The notes below the pieces were generated by a model. The model did no database searches. It was not told where the DNA came from and was given only the letters and a program-made list of their open reading frames with translations. A stretch of DNA of 64,000 nt, taken from NCBI GenBank assembly GCA_902472305.1, contig CABRNK010000002.1, positions 1-64,000 on the forward strand, in the 5' to 3' direction. Shown piece after piece: positions 40,535 through 50,428 of the stretch (position 1 is its first letter; the number at the start of each line of letters is the position of its first letter). A program made the translations under genes and the position numbers. This DNA comes from Hominenteromicrobium sp900549945. Its GTDB lineage: Bacteria; Bacillota; Clostridia; Oscillospirales; Acutalibacteraceae.

Positions 40535-41340
40535 AATCATTGCGGTCGTTTTTCCAGACGGCGTATACGGCCTTTGCTTCCGGCTTCGTATACCGGGCCA
40601 ACACGGCGCTCGGTGTTTTGGAGCGGCTGGTGCGCATTTCCGTGCCGCTGTTCGTCTGGTCGGCGCTGTACGGTACGAGCGGGGAGACGGTCATCAACGG
40701 CCGCACGCTCGGCGAGATGATGATCTACGTTCTGATCTCGCAGACCTGCACGGCGCTCGTCTCGGCGGACTTCGCCTCGACGATCGAAAACCGGATGCGC
40801 ACCGGCGTCATCGAGTACAATTTCATCCGGCCGATCTCCCCGCGCATGATCTTTGTCGGGGAGGGGCTCGGGCAGTCGCTGTACGCGCTGCTGCTCACCG
40901 GCATCCCGGCCGTGGTGCTGGCGGCGGTCCTGATGCCGCAGATCGGCTTTTCGATCTCGCCGGCGTATCTGCTTCTGTTCATCGCGTCCCTTGTGCTCGG
41001 CTATGTGGTTTCCACGGTGTTCGAGCTGCTCAAGGGCATGTTTGCGTTCTGGTTTGTGAACGTCTATATCCTGAACTGGTTTATGGACCTCTTCTATGTG
41101 CTGCTTTCGGGCGCGTTCGTCCCGCTCTGGTTTTACCCGGACTGGCTGCGCGCGATCGCGGCGGTGCTGCCGTTTCAGGCGGCCTATTACCTGCCGGTCG
41201 AGATCTTCCTCGGCATCCGCGACATCCCCGGCTGCTTTGCGGCGCTCGGCATTCAGGTGTTCTGGATTGCGGTGCTCTGGATCCTGCAGGAGGTCCTGTG
41301 GCGGAAGAGCGTTTACAAGCTGACGGTGCTGGGGGGCTGA
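40531..41340 (+). CDS. ABC-2 transporter permease (COG4587 type)
   Basis: A 269-residue permease with about six membrane segments; the start is GTG 40531, overlapping the stop of the ATPase gene (GTGA). It resembles the first of two membrane proteins in COG4586-type systems, with PISPRMIFVGEGLGQSLYALLL early and a late GIRDIPGCF segment. It pairs with the next gene. Confidence 0.8.
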   Translation: MKSLRSFFQTAYTAFASGFVYRANTALGVLERLVRISVPLFVWSALYGTSGETVINGRTLGEMMIYVLISQTCTALVSADFASTIENRMRTGVIEYNFIRPISPRMIFVGEGLGQSLYALLLTGIPAVVLAAVLMPQIGFSISPAYLLLFIASLVLGYVVSTVFELLKGMFAFWFVNVYILNWFMDLFYVLLSGAFVPLWFYPDWLRAIAAVLPFQAAYYLPVEIFLGIRDIPGCFAALGIQVFWIAVLWILQEVLWRKSVYKLTVLGG

Positions 41341-41344
41341 GCGT

Positions 41345-42154
41345 ATGAAAACGATCAAACGGTACGTTTCGCTCGGGCTGACGCTGATCCGCATGGGCTG
41401 GCAGTCCCAGATCAGCTACATGGGCTTCAGCGCGCTTTTGAGCTACGTCGCGCAGATCATCCAGTTTGCTTCGCGCTTCGGCGTCGTCTGGCTGATGATG
41501 CTCTCGTTTACGGACCTCGCGGGCTTCGGCCTGTGGGAGGTGCTCGTGATTTTCGCGCTGGAGCTGTTCTCCTACGCGCTGGCGAACGCCTTCCTGCAGC
41601 CGTTCTGGAAAATGCGCGACCTCGTGTTCGGCGGCGAGATGGATTTCTATCTCGTGCGGCCGGTCAACACGCTGTACTATATCATGACGAAGGGCTTCGC
41701 GCCCGGTTACACGGCGCACATCGTGCTTTCGACGATCGTGCTGGTCACGGCCTCGGTGCAGCTCGGCCGGTTTACAAGCCCCGGCTTCTGGCTGCTTGTG
41801 ATTCCGACGATCCTCGTCGGCGCGGGCATCCAGTTCGGCCTGCGGTGCATTCCGGCGTTTCTGACCTTCTGGTTCGGCAACGTGGATAATTTGCATTGGG
41901 TGGTCGGACGATTTCGGGAGGTCGTCCGTTACCCGCTCAACATTTACCCGTTCTTCATTCAGGCGATCTGCACGTTTCTGCTGCCGTACGCCTTCATCAA
42001 TTACTTTCCGAGCCTGCTTCTGTTTGAGAAGATCGGGATGACGGAGGGGATTGTGCTGTTCTGCTGTGGAATTCTCGTTTCCGCGCTGATGGTCGCCCTG
42101 CCGGTGTGGATGTTCTCCCGCGGACTCCGGCGCTATGAGAGCGGAAACGGATGA
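41345..42154 (+). CDS. ABC-2 transporter permease (COG3694 type)
   Basis: A 269-residue permease with about six membrane segments, including VLVIFALELFSYALANAF. The line GGEMDFYLVRPVNTLYYI is a family mark. It starts 4 nt after the preceding gene. It completes a heteromeric exporter, three genes from 39566 to 42154. The segment ends before serS, with no terminator seen between them. Confidence 0.8.
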   Translation: MKTIKRYVSLGLTLIRMGWQSQISYMGFSALLSYVAQIIQFASRFGVVWLMMLSFTDLAGFGLWEVLVIFALELFSYALANAFLQPFWKMRDLVFGGEMDFYLVRPVNTLYYIMTKGFAPGYTAHIVLSTIVLVTASVQLGRFTSPGFWLLVIPTILVGAGIQFGLRCIPAFLTFWFGNVDNLHWVVGRFREVVRYPLNIYPFFIQAICTFLLPYAFINYFPSLLLFEKIGMTEGIVLFCCGILVSALMVALPVWMFSRGLRRYESGNG

Positions 42155-42203
42155 TTATATAGGTATTAAAAATTGAAAAGTAAAGCCGAAAGGATGAAAA
42201 GCA

Positions 42204-43490
42204 ATGATCGACATTAAATTTCTGAGAGAAAATCCGGATGCGGTCCGCGAAAACATCAAAAAGAAGTTTCAGGATTCGAAGCTCCCGCTCGTCGACGAGG
42301 TGATCGGGCTGGACGCCGAAAAGCGGCAGACGCAGCAGAAGGCCGACGGTCTGCGCGCCTCGCGCAACAAGCTCTCGAAGCAGATCGGCGCGCTGATGGG
42401 GCAGGGCAAGCGCGAGGAGGCCGAGCTGGTCAAGGCGCAGGTCAAGGCGCAGTCCGATGAGCTGCTCGCGGCGGAGGCCAAGGAGAAGGAGCTCGACGAG
42501 CGTATCCTTAAAATCATGATGACGATCCCGAATATCATCGATGCGAGTGTGCCGGTCGGCCGCGACGACAGCGAAAACGTTGAGGTCCAGCGCTATGGCG
42601 AGCCGGTCGTGCCGGACTTCCCGGTGCCGTACCACACCGAGATCATGGAGCGCTTCAACGGCATTGACCTCGACGCCGCGCGCCGCGTCGCCGGCAACGG
42701 CTTCTACTACCTGATGGGCGACATCGCGCGCCTGCACTCGGCCGTCATCGCCTATGCGCGCGACTTCATGATCGACCGCGGCTTCACGTATGTGATTCCG
42801 CCGTACATGATCCGCAGCGACGTCGTCACCGGCGTCATGAGCTTCGCCGAGATGGACTCGATGATGTACAAGATCGAGGGCGAGGACCTCTACCTCGTCG
42901 GCACCAGCGAGCACTCGATGATCGGCAAGTTCATCGACCAGATCCTGCCCGAAGCCGAGCTGCCGCTGACGCTCACGAGCTACTCGCCGTGCTTCCGCAA
43001 GGAGAAGGGCGCGCACGGCATTGAGGAGCGCGGCGTGTACCGCATCCACCAGTTTGAAAAGCAGGAGATGATCGTCGTCTGCAAGCCGGAGGAATCGATG
43101 CAGTGGTACGACAAGCTCTGGCAGAACACGGTTGACCTGTTCAGAAGCATGGACATTCCGGTGCGCACGCTCGAGTGCTGCTCGGGCGACCTCGCGGACC
43201 TCAAGGTCAAATCGGTCGACGTCGAGGCCTGGTCGCCGCGCCAGCAGAAGTATTTCGAGGTGGGAAGCTGCTCGAACCTCGGCGACGCACAGGCGCGCCG
43301 CCTGCGCATCCGCGTCAACGGTCCGGACGGCAAGTACCTCGCGCACACGCTGAACAACACGGTCGTTGCCCCGCCGCGCATGCTGATCGCGTTCCTCGAG
43401 AACAACCTGCAGGCAGACGGCAGCGTCCGCATCCCCGAGGCGCTGCGCCCGTACATGGGCGGCAAGGACGTCCTTGTCCCGAAGAAATAA
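42204..43490 (+). CDS. serS: Seryl-tRNA synthetase
   Basis: A 428-residue class II synthetase. A long coiled-coil arm spans about residues 28-100. Class II motif 2 is CFRKEKGAHGIEERGVYRIHQFEKQE; motif 3 is NNTVVAPPRMLIAFLENN. No T-box is seen in the short leader. AAAGGA lies 10 nt before ATG 42204. Confidence 0.95.
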   Translation: MIDIKFLRENPDAVRENIKKKFQDSKLPLVDEVIGLDAEKRQTQQKADGLRASRNKLSKQIGALMGQGKREEAELVKAQVKAQSDELLAAEAKEKELDERILKIMMTIPNIIDASVPVGRDDSENVEVQRYGEPVVPDFPVPYHTEIMERFNGIDLDAARRVAGNGFYYLMGDIARLHSAVIAYARDFMIDRGFTYVIPPYMIRSDVVTGVMSFAEMDSMMYKIEGEDLYLVGTSEHSMIGKFIDQILPEAELPLTLTSYSPCFRKEKGAHGIEERGVYRIHQFEKQEMIVVCKPEESMQWYDKLWQNTVDLFRSMDIPVRTLECCSGDLADLKVKSVDVEAWSPRQQKYFEVGSCSNLGDAQARRLRIRVNGPDGKYLAHTLNNTVVAPPRMLIAFLENNLQADGSVRIPEALRPYMGGKDVLVPKK

Positions 43491-43499
43491 AAACAGAAC

Positions 43500-43546
43500 G
43501 CCGCCGCAGCTGCACGCGTACATTTTGCAGCCGCGGCGGCATTTTC
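43500..43546 (+). terminator. Terminator of serS
   Basis: GCCGCCGC and GCGGCGGC arms with extra AGCTGC/GCAG pairs surround a loop, followed by ATTTTC. Confidence 0.65.
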
Positions 43547-44168
43547 ATATCCTTTCGAGCGGCAAAAAACGGCGCCGGACAGAAAATTCCGCATTTTCCG
43601 CCCCGTCCTGTGAAAAACTTTTCCTGCGGATATGTGGAAAATACAGGAAGGTCATTCTTTTATGCAGGATTCCTGTATAGTGTGAAAACATATTTTCTTG
43701 GCCTTAATAGCAAATTTACAGGAAAATCCAGAAAATATACTGTAAAGATAGGAAATAAGGGCGCAAAAAATCTTGCTTTTTGGACGAATAATTATTCATA
43801 AATTGAATGAGATTTGCTGTGGAAAACTCGGTGGAAAGTGTTGAAAAGCACACGGTATAGTGGCAAAACGCTTGTTTTTCACAATTTGTCGATGGCTTGT
43901 GGAGAACCATGGCAGCAGTGCTTATGCAAAAAGGAACCGATCAAATCGACCGGTTCCTTTAAAAAATTGCTGGTTGTATTTTAGTTTCGTTCTCAGATTC
44001 ACAGACAGCCGGTCTGAGCTGAAGCGGCGGATTGCTCCGCGGAATGCGAAGCCGTTTTTCAGTGGCCCTGCCTCGGGTGGTTTTCGGGTGACCGCGCCGC
44101 GATTTTGCGGGGCAGCGCGCGTGATTTCCCCAAAAGGATCTGTCAAAGCGCAGTCTGTGCTGCTGCGC
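43547..44168. other. Long AT-rich intergenic region with TGTGGAAAA-type motifs
   Basis: About 620 bp without a gene. The first 370 bp are AT-rich and have TGTGGAAAA (43633 and 43818), GTGGAAAG (43831), TGTGGAGAA (43898) and TTTTCACAA (near 43876), which resemble the sites in the dnaA-dnaN gap. TACAGGAA/TTCCTGTA is an inverted repeat at about 43642-43678, and a hairpin AAAGGAACCG/CGGTTCCTTT lies at about 43929-43962 with a T run on the minus strand. The rest shows nothing clear. Confidence 0.5.
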
Positions 44169-45383
44169 TCATTCCGCTGGGACAGGTGCGGTTTCGCGGC
44201 GCTTCAGGGTAAAGCTGAGCGCAAAGACGAGCACGGAGAGAAACATGACGCCGCCGGCGATCAGGTAAAACGGCTTGCCGCCCACCGCGTCGAATAGAAA
44301 GCCGCCGAGCAGGTTGCCGAGAATACCGGCAATCTGCGAGACGGAGACGAACAGGCCGTGCGCTGTGGCGCGCAGGTGGACCGGCGCCATCTCGTAAATG
44401 TAGTTGGTCGCCGTGCCGAGGAACAGCCCGTTGCCGAGGCCGAAGAATGCGGCGAAAACGACGAATTCCGGCAGCGAGGTGACGAAAAAGCCGAGCAGCA
44501 GGCATTCCACACCCATGAAAACGGCCGCCAGCATGATGAGGTAGCGCAGCTGGAAGCGGCGGCGCAGCTTCACGATAAAGTACAGGAACGGGATCTCCAT
44601 CAGCGCGCGCACGGAGAGCACAAGGCCGATGTTCGTGCTGTCGATTTCGATCGAAGTCATCAGATAGGGCAGGAAGTTGCTCTCGAAAGCGGTGCCCACG
44701 TAGAAGAAAAAGCCGAAAATAAGGAAGGTGACAAAGCGGCGGTTCTTAAAAAGCTCGCCCGTGCCCATGCGGCTTTTCTTCGCGCGGCCGCCGCTCTGCG
44801 GCTCGCGGCAGAAAAATACGAGCACGATCGCGGGAATCATCACGATCGCCGCGGCCCAGAAGGTGGAGCCGACGCCGAGCGCCGGAATCAGGAGATTGAC
44901 GGCGAGAATGCCCGCCACCGCGAACCACAGCGAGCCGCTGCTGCGGATCGTGCCGTAATTCAGGCTGTTTTCGGCACAGTTGCGCACCGTGATGTTGTCA
45001 ACAAATGCCGACATCGGCGCGCGGAAGAAGTTCACGACGGGGATGATGATCAGAAAGAGAAGCGCGGAGTACGGCTGCCCGGAGGGGATCAGCGGGATGA
45101 GCGCGAAGAGAGAGACGCCGAGCGAAAGCGTCAGCATGACGATCTTGCGCACGCCGCCGATGCGGTCGCTCACCATGCCCCAGAAGGTCATGGCGACAAT
45201 CGCGACCGCGCAGGCAATAGCGTTCAGAAGGCCGAACTGCGCGGCGGGAAAGCCGCTGTTCTGCAGGTAAACGGTTTGGTAGCCGCCGACGGCCATCGAG
45301 GCCCAGAAGGTGCCCTGCACCACGGCGAGCCGCAGCGCCTCGCTGTTCTGCGGCGTTACGGCGGGAAAATGAAATTTTTTCAT
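44169..45383 (-). CDS. MFS transporter (PPP/LacY-like subgroup)
   Basis: A 404-residue transporter with about 12 membrane segments. The first is FWASMAVGGYQTVYLQ, and GMVSDRIGGVRKI is the loop 2-3 motif. The second half has EIPFLYFIVKLRRRFQLRYL and NGLFLGTATNYIYEMAPVHLRATA, typical of the oligosaccharide/phenylpropionate subgroup. Substrate unknown, perhaps a sugar or aromatic acid. AAAGGA lies before ATG 45383. Confidence 0.82.
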   Translation of the reverse strand: MKKFHFPAVTPQNSEALRLAVVQGTFWASMAVGGYQTVYLQNSGFPAAQFGLLNAIACAVAIVAMTFWGMVSDRIGGVRKIVMLTLSLGVSLFALIPLIPSGQPYSALLFLIIIPVVNFFRAPMSAFVDNITVRNCAENSLNYGTIRSSGSLWFAVAGILAVNLLIPALGVGSTFWAAAIVMIPAIVLVFFCREPQSGGRAKKSRMGTGELFKNRRFVTFLIFGFFFYVGTAFESNFLPYLMTSIEIDSTNIGLVLSVRALMEIPFLYFIVKLRRRFQLRYLIMLAAVFMGVECLLLGFFVTSLPEFVVFAAFFGLGNGLFLGTATNYIYEMAPVHLRATAHGLFVSVSQIAGILGNLLGGFLFDAVGGKPFYLIAGGVMFLSVLVFALSFTLKRRETAPVPAE

Positions 45384-45434
45384 GCGTTTTCATCCTTTTG
45401 TGAATTTTCAATACAACCCGTTTGGTCTAGGTAC

Positions 45435-45463
45435 AGCGTATCGCAAAGCGGGGGCACTGTCAA
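45435..45463 (-). promoter_or_regulatory. Promoter of the MFS transporter gene
   Basis: On the minus strand TTGACA (45463-45458) and TACGCT (45440-45435) are 17 bp apart; the -10 is weak. Confidence 0.6.
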
Positions 45464-45611
45464 GATTTTTCCGCGTTTTTTCCGGCGCAAATTGCGCGGC
45501 CGTCCGCGCGCGTCCGCCTTACGCGGACAGAATGTCGCTTTTTGTCGCTTTTTCCTAAGAAGATGGGAAGAACCGAGTAAAAATATCTCTGTTTTTCATC
45601 GCACGAACCAG

Positions 45612-45640
45612 TTGAAAAGAAGCCGTTAAAGTGATAAAAT
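45612..45640 (+). promoter_or_regulatory. Promoter of guaB
   Basis: TTGAAA (45612-45617) and TAAAAT (45635-45640) are 17 bp apart, with TGA before the -10. Confidence 0.75.
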
Positions 45641-45743
45641 TTAATATCAATAATCCATTAAGAACGGCGCAGGCTGTGCGGCACGGCCATGCGCCTTTAA
45701 AGAATCACAAGCGGCGTGAAAAGTGAAAGGATGGTTGACGGTT

Positions 45744-47222
<1,479 letters not shown>

Positions 47223-47241
47223 GCAAAGCACGAATAAAACC

Positions 47242-47276
47242 GCGCCCTGTTCTCTGCGGAGAGCAGGGCGCTTTTT
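47242..47276 (+). terminator. Intrinsic terminator of guaB
   Basis: GCGCCCTGTTCTC and GAGAGCAGGGCGC make a long stem with a TGCG loop, then five T residues. Confidence 0.9.
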
Positions 47277-47324
47277 CACCGGAAAGCGGCGGCCCGCCGC
47301 GGATATGCCGGAAAAGGAGAACAT

Positions 47325-47780
47325 ATGCGAATCAGAGCCTATCAATCAAAGGACTGCGCCGCGCTGGCAGCGCTGTTTTACAACACGGTCCACACCGTCA
47401 ACGCGCGCGACTACACGCAGGCGCAGCTCGATGTGTGGGCGACCGGGCATGTCGACCTCGCGGCGTGGGACCGCTCGTTTTTGGCGCACAATACGTTTGT
47501 GGCCGAGCTGGACGGCGTGATCGCCGGCTTCGGCGACATCGACGAAACCGGCTACCTTGACCGGCTGTACGTCCACAAGGATTATCAGCGGCGCGGGGTT
47601 GCGGCAGCGCTCTGCGACGCCATGGAGCGAACGGTGCCGGGAAAGATCGTCACGCATGCGTCCATCACCGCGCGGCCTTTTTTTGAGGGGCGCGGGTACA
47701 CGGTTGTTCGGGCGCAGCAGGTCGAGCGGCAGGGCGTTTTGCTGACAAACTATGTGATGGAAAAGGCACAGCCGGCGTAA
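47325..47780 (+). CDS. GNAT-family N-acetyltransferase
   Basis: A 151-residue acetyltransferase. Motif A is RLYVHKDYQRRGVAAALCDAME, preceded by VIAGFGDIDETGYLD, and the start is MRIRAYQSKDCAALAALFYNTVHTVNARDY, a frequent YafP-like form. The end includes RPFFEGRGYTVVRAQQVERQGVLLTNYVMEK. AAAAGGAG lies upstream of ATG 47325. Substrate unknown. Confidence 0.88.
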   Translation: MRIRAYQSKDCAALAALFYNTVHTVNARDYTQAQLDVWATGHVDLAAWDRSFLAHNTFVAELDGVIAGFGDIDETGYLDRLYVHKDYQRRGVAAALCDAMERTVPGKIVTHASITARPFFEGRGYTVVRAQQVERQGVLLTNYVMEKAQPA

Positions 47781-47829
47781 GCCTGATCCGTGCGGAAGCG
47801 CCGCGCAGGCGCAGGGGGTTCCTCAAAAT

Positions 47830-47873
47830 AAAACAGGCGCGGCCTCCGTTTGAATGGGGCCGCGCCTGTTTTT
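47830..47873. terminator. Bidirectional terminator
   Basis: AAACAGGCGCGGCC and GGCCGCGCCTGTTT form a perfect 14-bp stem, with T-rich ends on both strands. It serves the acetyltransferase and the convergent MFS gene. Confidence 0.9.
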
Positions 47874-47897
47874 CTATGTAACAGAAAGTGGATCGGA

Positions 47898-49145
47898 TTA
47901 TTTCCGGCTGCGGTTCAGCTTGTCCGCGTAGCAGAAGATCGCAAAGCCGATCACGAAGATCACCGCGATCGCGCCGACGGCGAGGCTCTCGTTACCGGTG
48001 GTCTGACTGACGACGGCGACGATCAGCGTGCCGAGAAACGCCGCCCCCTTGCCGCAGATGTCGAAGAGGCCGAAATATTCGCCGCTCTTCTCGGCCGGGA
48101 TGATCTTTGCAAAATAGGAGCGGGAGAGCGCCTGAATGCCGCCCTGAAACATGCCGACCGCGACGGCGAGCGTCCAGAACTGCCACTGGTGCTGCAAAAA
48201 GATCGCGAAAACTGCGATGCCCGTGTAGGCGAGGACGCAGATCTTGATGAGCAGGCCGGTTCTGTACTTGGCGGAGAGCCGCCCGAACAGGATTGCGAAC
48301 GGGAACGCGACGAGCTGCGTCAAAAGCAAGGCGAGCAGCAGGCCGGTCGAGTCGAGCCCCACGGCTGTGCCGTAGGCCGTCGCCATCTCGATGATCGTGT
48401 ACACGCCGTCGATGAAGAAGAAAAACGCCAGCATAAAAATGAAAATGTGCTTCTCGCGGCGGATGTTCTTGAAGGTGCGGACGAACCGGCGCAGCGTTTC
48501 GGAGAGCTTCGCGCCGCTCGCCTCGGAATAGGCGGTGTGGCGGTAGGTTCGAAGCAGCGGGACCGTCAGCACGACCCACCACACGGCGGTGATCAGAAAA
48601 GCGATCAGCATCGCGGTGGGCTGGGAAATGCCGAGCTTCTCGTAAAACAGCACGATCACGATCGAGACGATAAACGGGATGCAGCTTCCGATGTAACCAA
48701 AGGCATAGCCGAGCGAGGAGACCTTGTCCATACGCGCCTCGGTCGTGATTTCGGGCAGCATCGCATCGTAAAAGACGTTTGCGGAGGAGTAGCCGACCTT
48801 CGCGACGACGAAGATCACGAGAAAGGACATCCAGCCCCAAGCGAGACCGAGACATGCGCAGCCGAGCGCGCCGAGGGCGAGTGATGCGGTGAACAGGATC
48901 GGTTTCACGTTCCGGCGGTCGGCCAGCGTGCCGAGCAGAGGCGCGGAAAGCGCGACGATCAGCGTAGAGACGGAGCCGGCGTATCCCCACGCCGCAAGGT
49001 AATCGCTGTCGGAAATGCCGTCGGCGGAGGCCAGCGCGTTGAAATAAATCGGGATAATCGTGGAAATCAGCAGAATGAACGCGGAATTTCCGACATCGTA
49101 CAGAATCCACGCCTTTTCGCCGCGCGTCAGTTTGAATTTGTCCAT
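47898..49145 (-). CDS. MFS transporter, UMF1 family
   Basis: A 415-residue transporter with about 12 membrane segments. It opens with EKAWILYDVGNSAFILLISTIIPIYF, the mark of the UMF1/Atg22-like group, and has APLLGTLADRRNVKP and FQGGIQALSRSYFAKIIPAEKSGEYFGLFD. In yeast the group exports amino acids from the vacuole; in bacteria it is poorly known. Own GAGG-type ribosome site before ATG 49145. Confidence 0.85.
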   Translation of the reverse strand: MDKFKLTRGEKAWILYDVGNSAFILLISTIIPIYFNALASADGISDSDYLAAWGYAGSVSTLIVALSAPLLGTLADRRNVKPILFTASLALGALGCACLGLAWGWMSFLVIFVVAKVGYSSANVFYDAMLPEITTEARMDKVSSLGYAFGYIGSCIPFIVSIVIVLFYEKLGISQPTAMLIAFLITAVWWVVLTVPLLRTYRHTAYSEASGAKLSETLRRFVRTFKNIRREKHIFIFMLAFFFFIDGVYTIIEMATAYGTAVGLDSTGLLLALLLTQLVAFPFAILFGRLSAKYRTGLLIKICVLAYTGIAVFAIFLQHQWQFWTLAVAVGMFQGGIQALSRSYFAKIIPAEKSGEYFGLFDICGKGAAFLGTLIVAVVSQTTGNESLAVGAIAVIFVIGFAIFCYADKLNRSRK

Positions 49146-49243
49146 GTTCTCAGTCCTCTTTCTCGTTTTAAATTGGTGTGCATGGGATGCAAAGGGGAGA
49201 GCGGCGCACGCTTCGCCGCCGGGGATATATTTAGCTTACCGCG

Positions 49244-50053
49244 TCAGCCTTCAAAGGTTTTGTCGAAATCCAAGCCGGCGGGCTTGCCGCTTTCGAGGTA
49301 GCCGTCCGCCTCGAGGAACAGCCGCTGCACGAGCGCCAGCGCTTCCTCGTACAGGGCGTACATCCGCGCGTCGCTTTCGGCGAGCGCCGCATCGCGCTTC
49401 TCGCTCATCATCATGTCGGCGATCGCGTCGTGGTGCAGCGTGACGTAGAGCCCCTTGTCGATCACGGCGCGCAGCGCCCGGTTTCGACTGTAGAGCACGC
49501 GCCCGTAAAACACCATGGATTTAAGGCTTTTTTCCACAATATCGGTCACGGCCGGTGGATAAAACGGCGCAATTACGGCGGCATTGCGGCGCGTCGTCTC
49601 AAAGTGCCCGCAGGGGTCGAACGTCAGCGGATCGATGCCGTCCCGCGTGAGCAGCGCGCGGTCGAAGGCTGTTTCAACGGCGGCGTGCGTTACATCGTAT
49701 TCGGCCATCGCCTCGGCCACATAGGGATGGCAGAGCGAATCAAGCGCGAAATGGCACAAAAGTCCGTAGAGATACGCGCGTGCGGCGGGTTTATTCTTTG
49801 CGGCGGCGATCACTTTTTTGCCGCGCGCGAGAAATTCCCGGCCCGATTTGTGGTGCGCCTCGTGGCCGATGCGGTTCACGCGGTTGGGCAGGATGGGGCG
49901 GTAGAAGAAAAAGAGATCGGGGCCGTGCAGGCCGATGTCGAACAGCGCGCGGTTCTCGCGGCAGAGCGTCTGTATGGCAGAGGGCGTGCTCTCGAGCGCT
50001 GCGATTTCAAGCGCTTCGCAGCCGAAGCGGTAGTGGGCGTAAAAAGCGGGCAT
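49244..50053 (-). CDS. Zinc-dependent phospholipase C-like protein
   Basis: A 269-residue protein with the fold signs of the zinc-dependent phospholipase C/S1-P1 group: AHYRFGCEAL, IGLHGPDLFFFY, GHEAHH and LCHFALDSLCHPYVAEAM, holding His and Asp metal ligands. It has no signal peptide, unlike secreted Clostridium phospholipases, so a cytosolic role is likely. Start choice is between ATG 50053 (12 nt after AAGGA) and GTG 50062 (too near). Confidence 0.8.
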   Translation of the reverse strand: MPAFYAHYRFGCEALEIAALESTPSAIQTLCRENRALFDIGLHGPDLFFFYRPILPNRVNRIGHEAHHKSGREFLARGKKVIAAAKNKPAARAYLYGLLCHFALDSLCHPYVAEAMAEYDVTHAAVETAFDRALLTRDGIDPLTFDPCGHFETTRRNAAVIAPFYPPAVTDIVEKSLKSMVFYGRVLYSRNRALRAVIDKGLYVTLHHDAIADMMMSEKRDAALAESDARMYALYEEALALVQRLFLEADGYLESGKPAGLDFDKTFEG

Positions 50054-50428
50054 GGGGTTCACCGGTCCTTCTTATAGTTTGAATGGGGGCGAGAGGCCGC
50101 TGGGCAGACCCGGAGTGGCCGTTCATCTGCGCCGGCAGGGACGCCGCCGCAGAAAGGCCGGCGCGCGGCCGAAAGAGTATATCTCTATCATAACCGTTTC
50201 CTGTAAATTTTACAATCGCCGGAATGTAAAACCGCGGGGAATTTTTTTGTTTCTTTGAATAAAGCCGCTTTTTTGAACTCTTTTTTTCTGTGCGCTCTTG
50301 CCAGAAAAGGGAAAATAGATTATGATAAAAAGGAAAAAAACAAAGCCTGCGGGGCGCGTGGCGTTTTGCCGTAGCCTGCGCCTGCCGCCTTTCCGGCGGC
50401 CTGAATGAACAGAAAGGAAAGATGCCAA
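50054..50428. other. Divergent intergenic region before the GH3 gene
   Basis: A 375-bp gap. It holds a TGTAAATTTTACA palindrome at about 50202-50214, a T-rich stretch, the GH3 promoter at 50298-50326, and a GCCGCC/GGCGGC hairpin just before the GH3 ribosome site. No gene seen. Confidence 0.5.
50298..50326 (+). promoter_or_regulatory. Promoter of the GH3 gene
   Basis: TTGCCA (50298-50303) and TATGAT (50321-50326) are 17 bp apart. The leader is about 95 nt. Confidence 0.7.

Larger units (their letters stand above)
45384..45743. other. MFS-guaB divergent intergenic region
   Basis: A 360-bp gap with the MFS promoter, a GCGCAAATTGCGC palindrome (about 45485-45497), a GTCCGC/GCGGAC hairpin near 45515, the doubled GTCGCTTTTT at about 45535-45553, and the guaB promoter at 45612-45640. 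No gene. A purine riboswitch was looked for and not seen. Confidence 0.5.

Noticed and set aside
42155..42203. T-box leader for serS
   Set aside because: The gap is only 49 nt, with no room for a T-box and no specifier or terminator.
43716..43910. Minus-strand open frame of 64 codons in the serS-MFS gap
   Set aside because: AT-rich, no ribosome site, and no domain; the segment looks regulatory instead.
45384..45743. Purine riboswitch before guaB
   Set aside because: The conserved loops were not found; only a plain promoter is visible.
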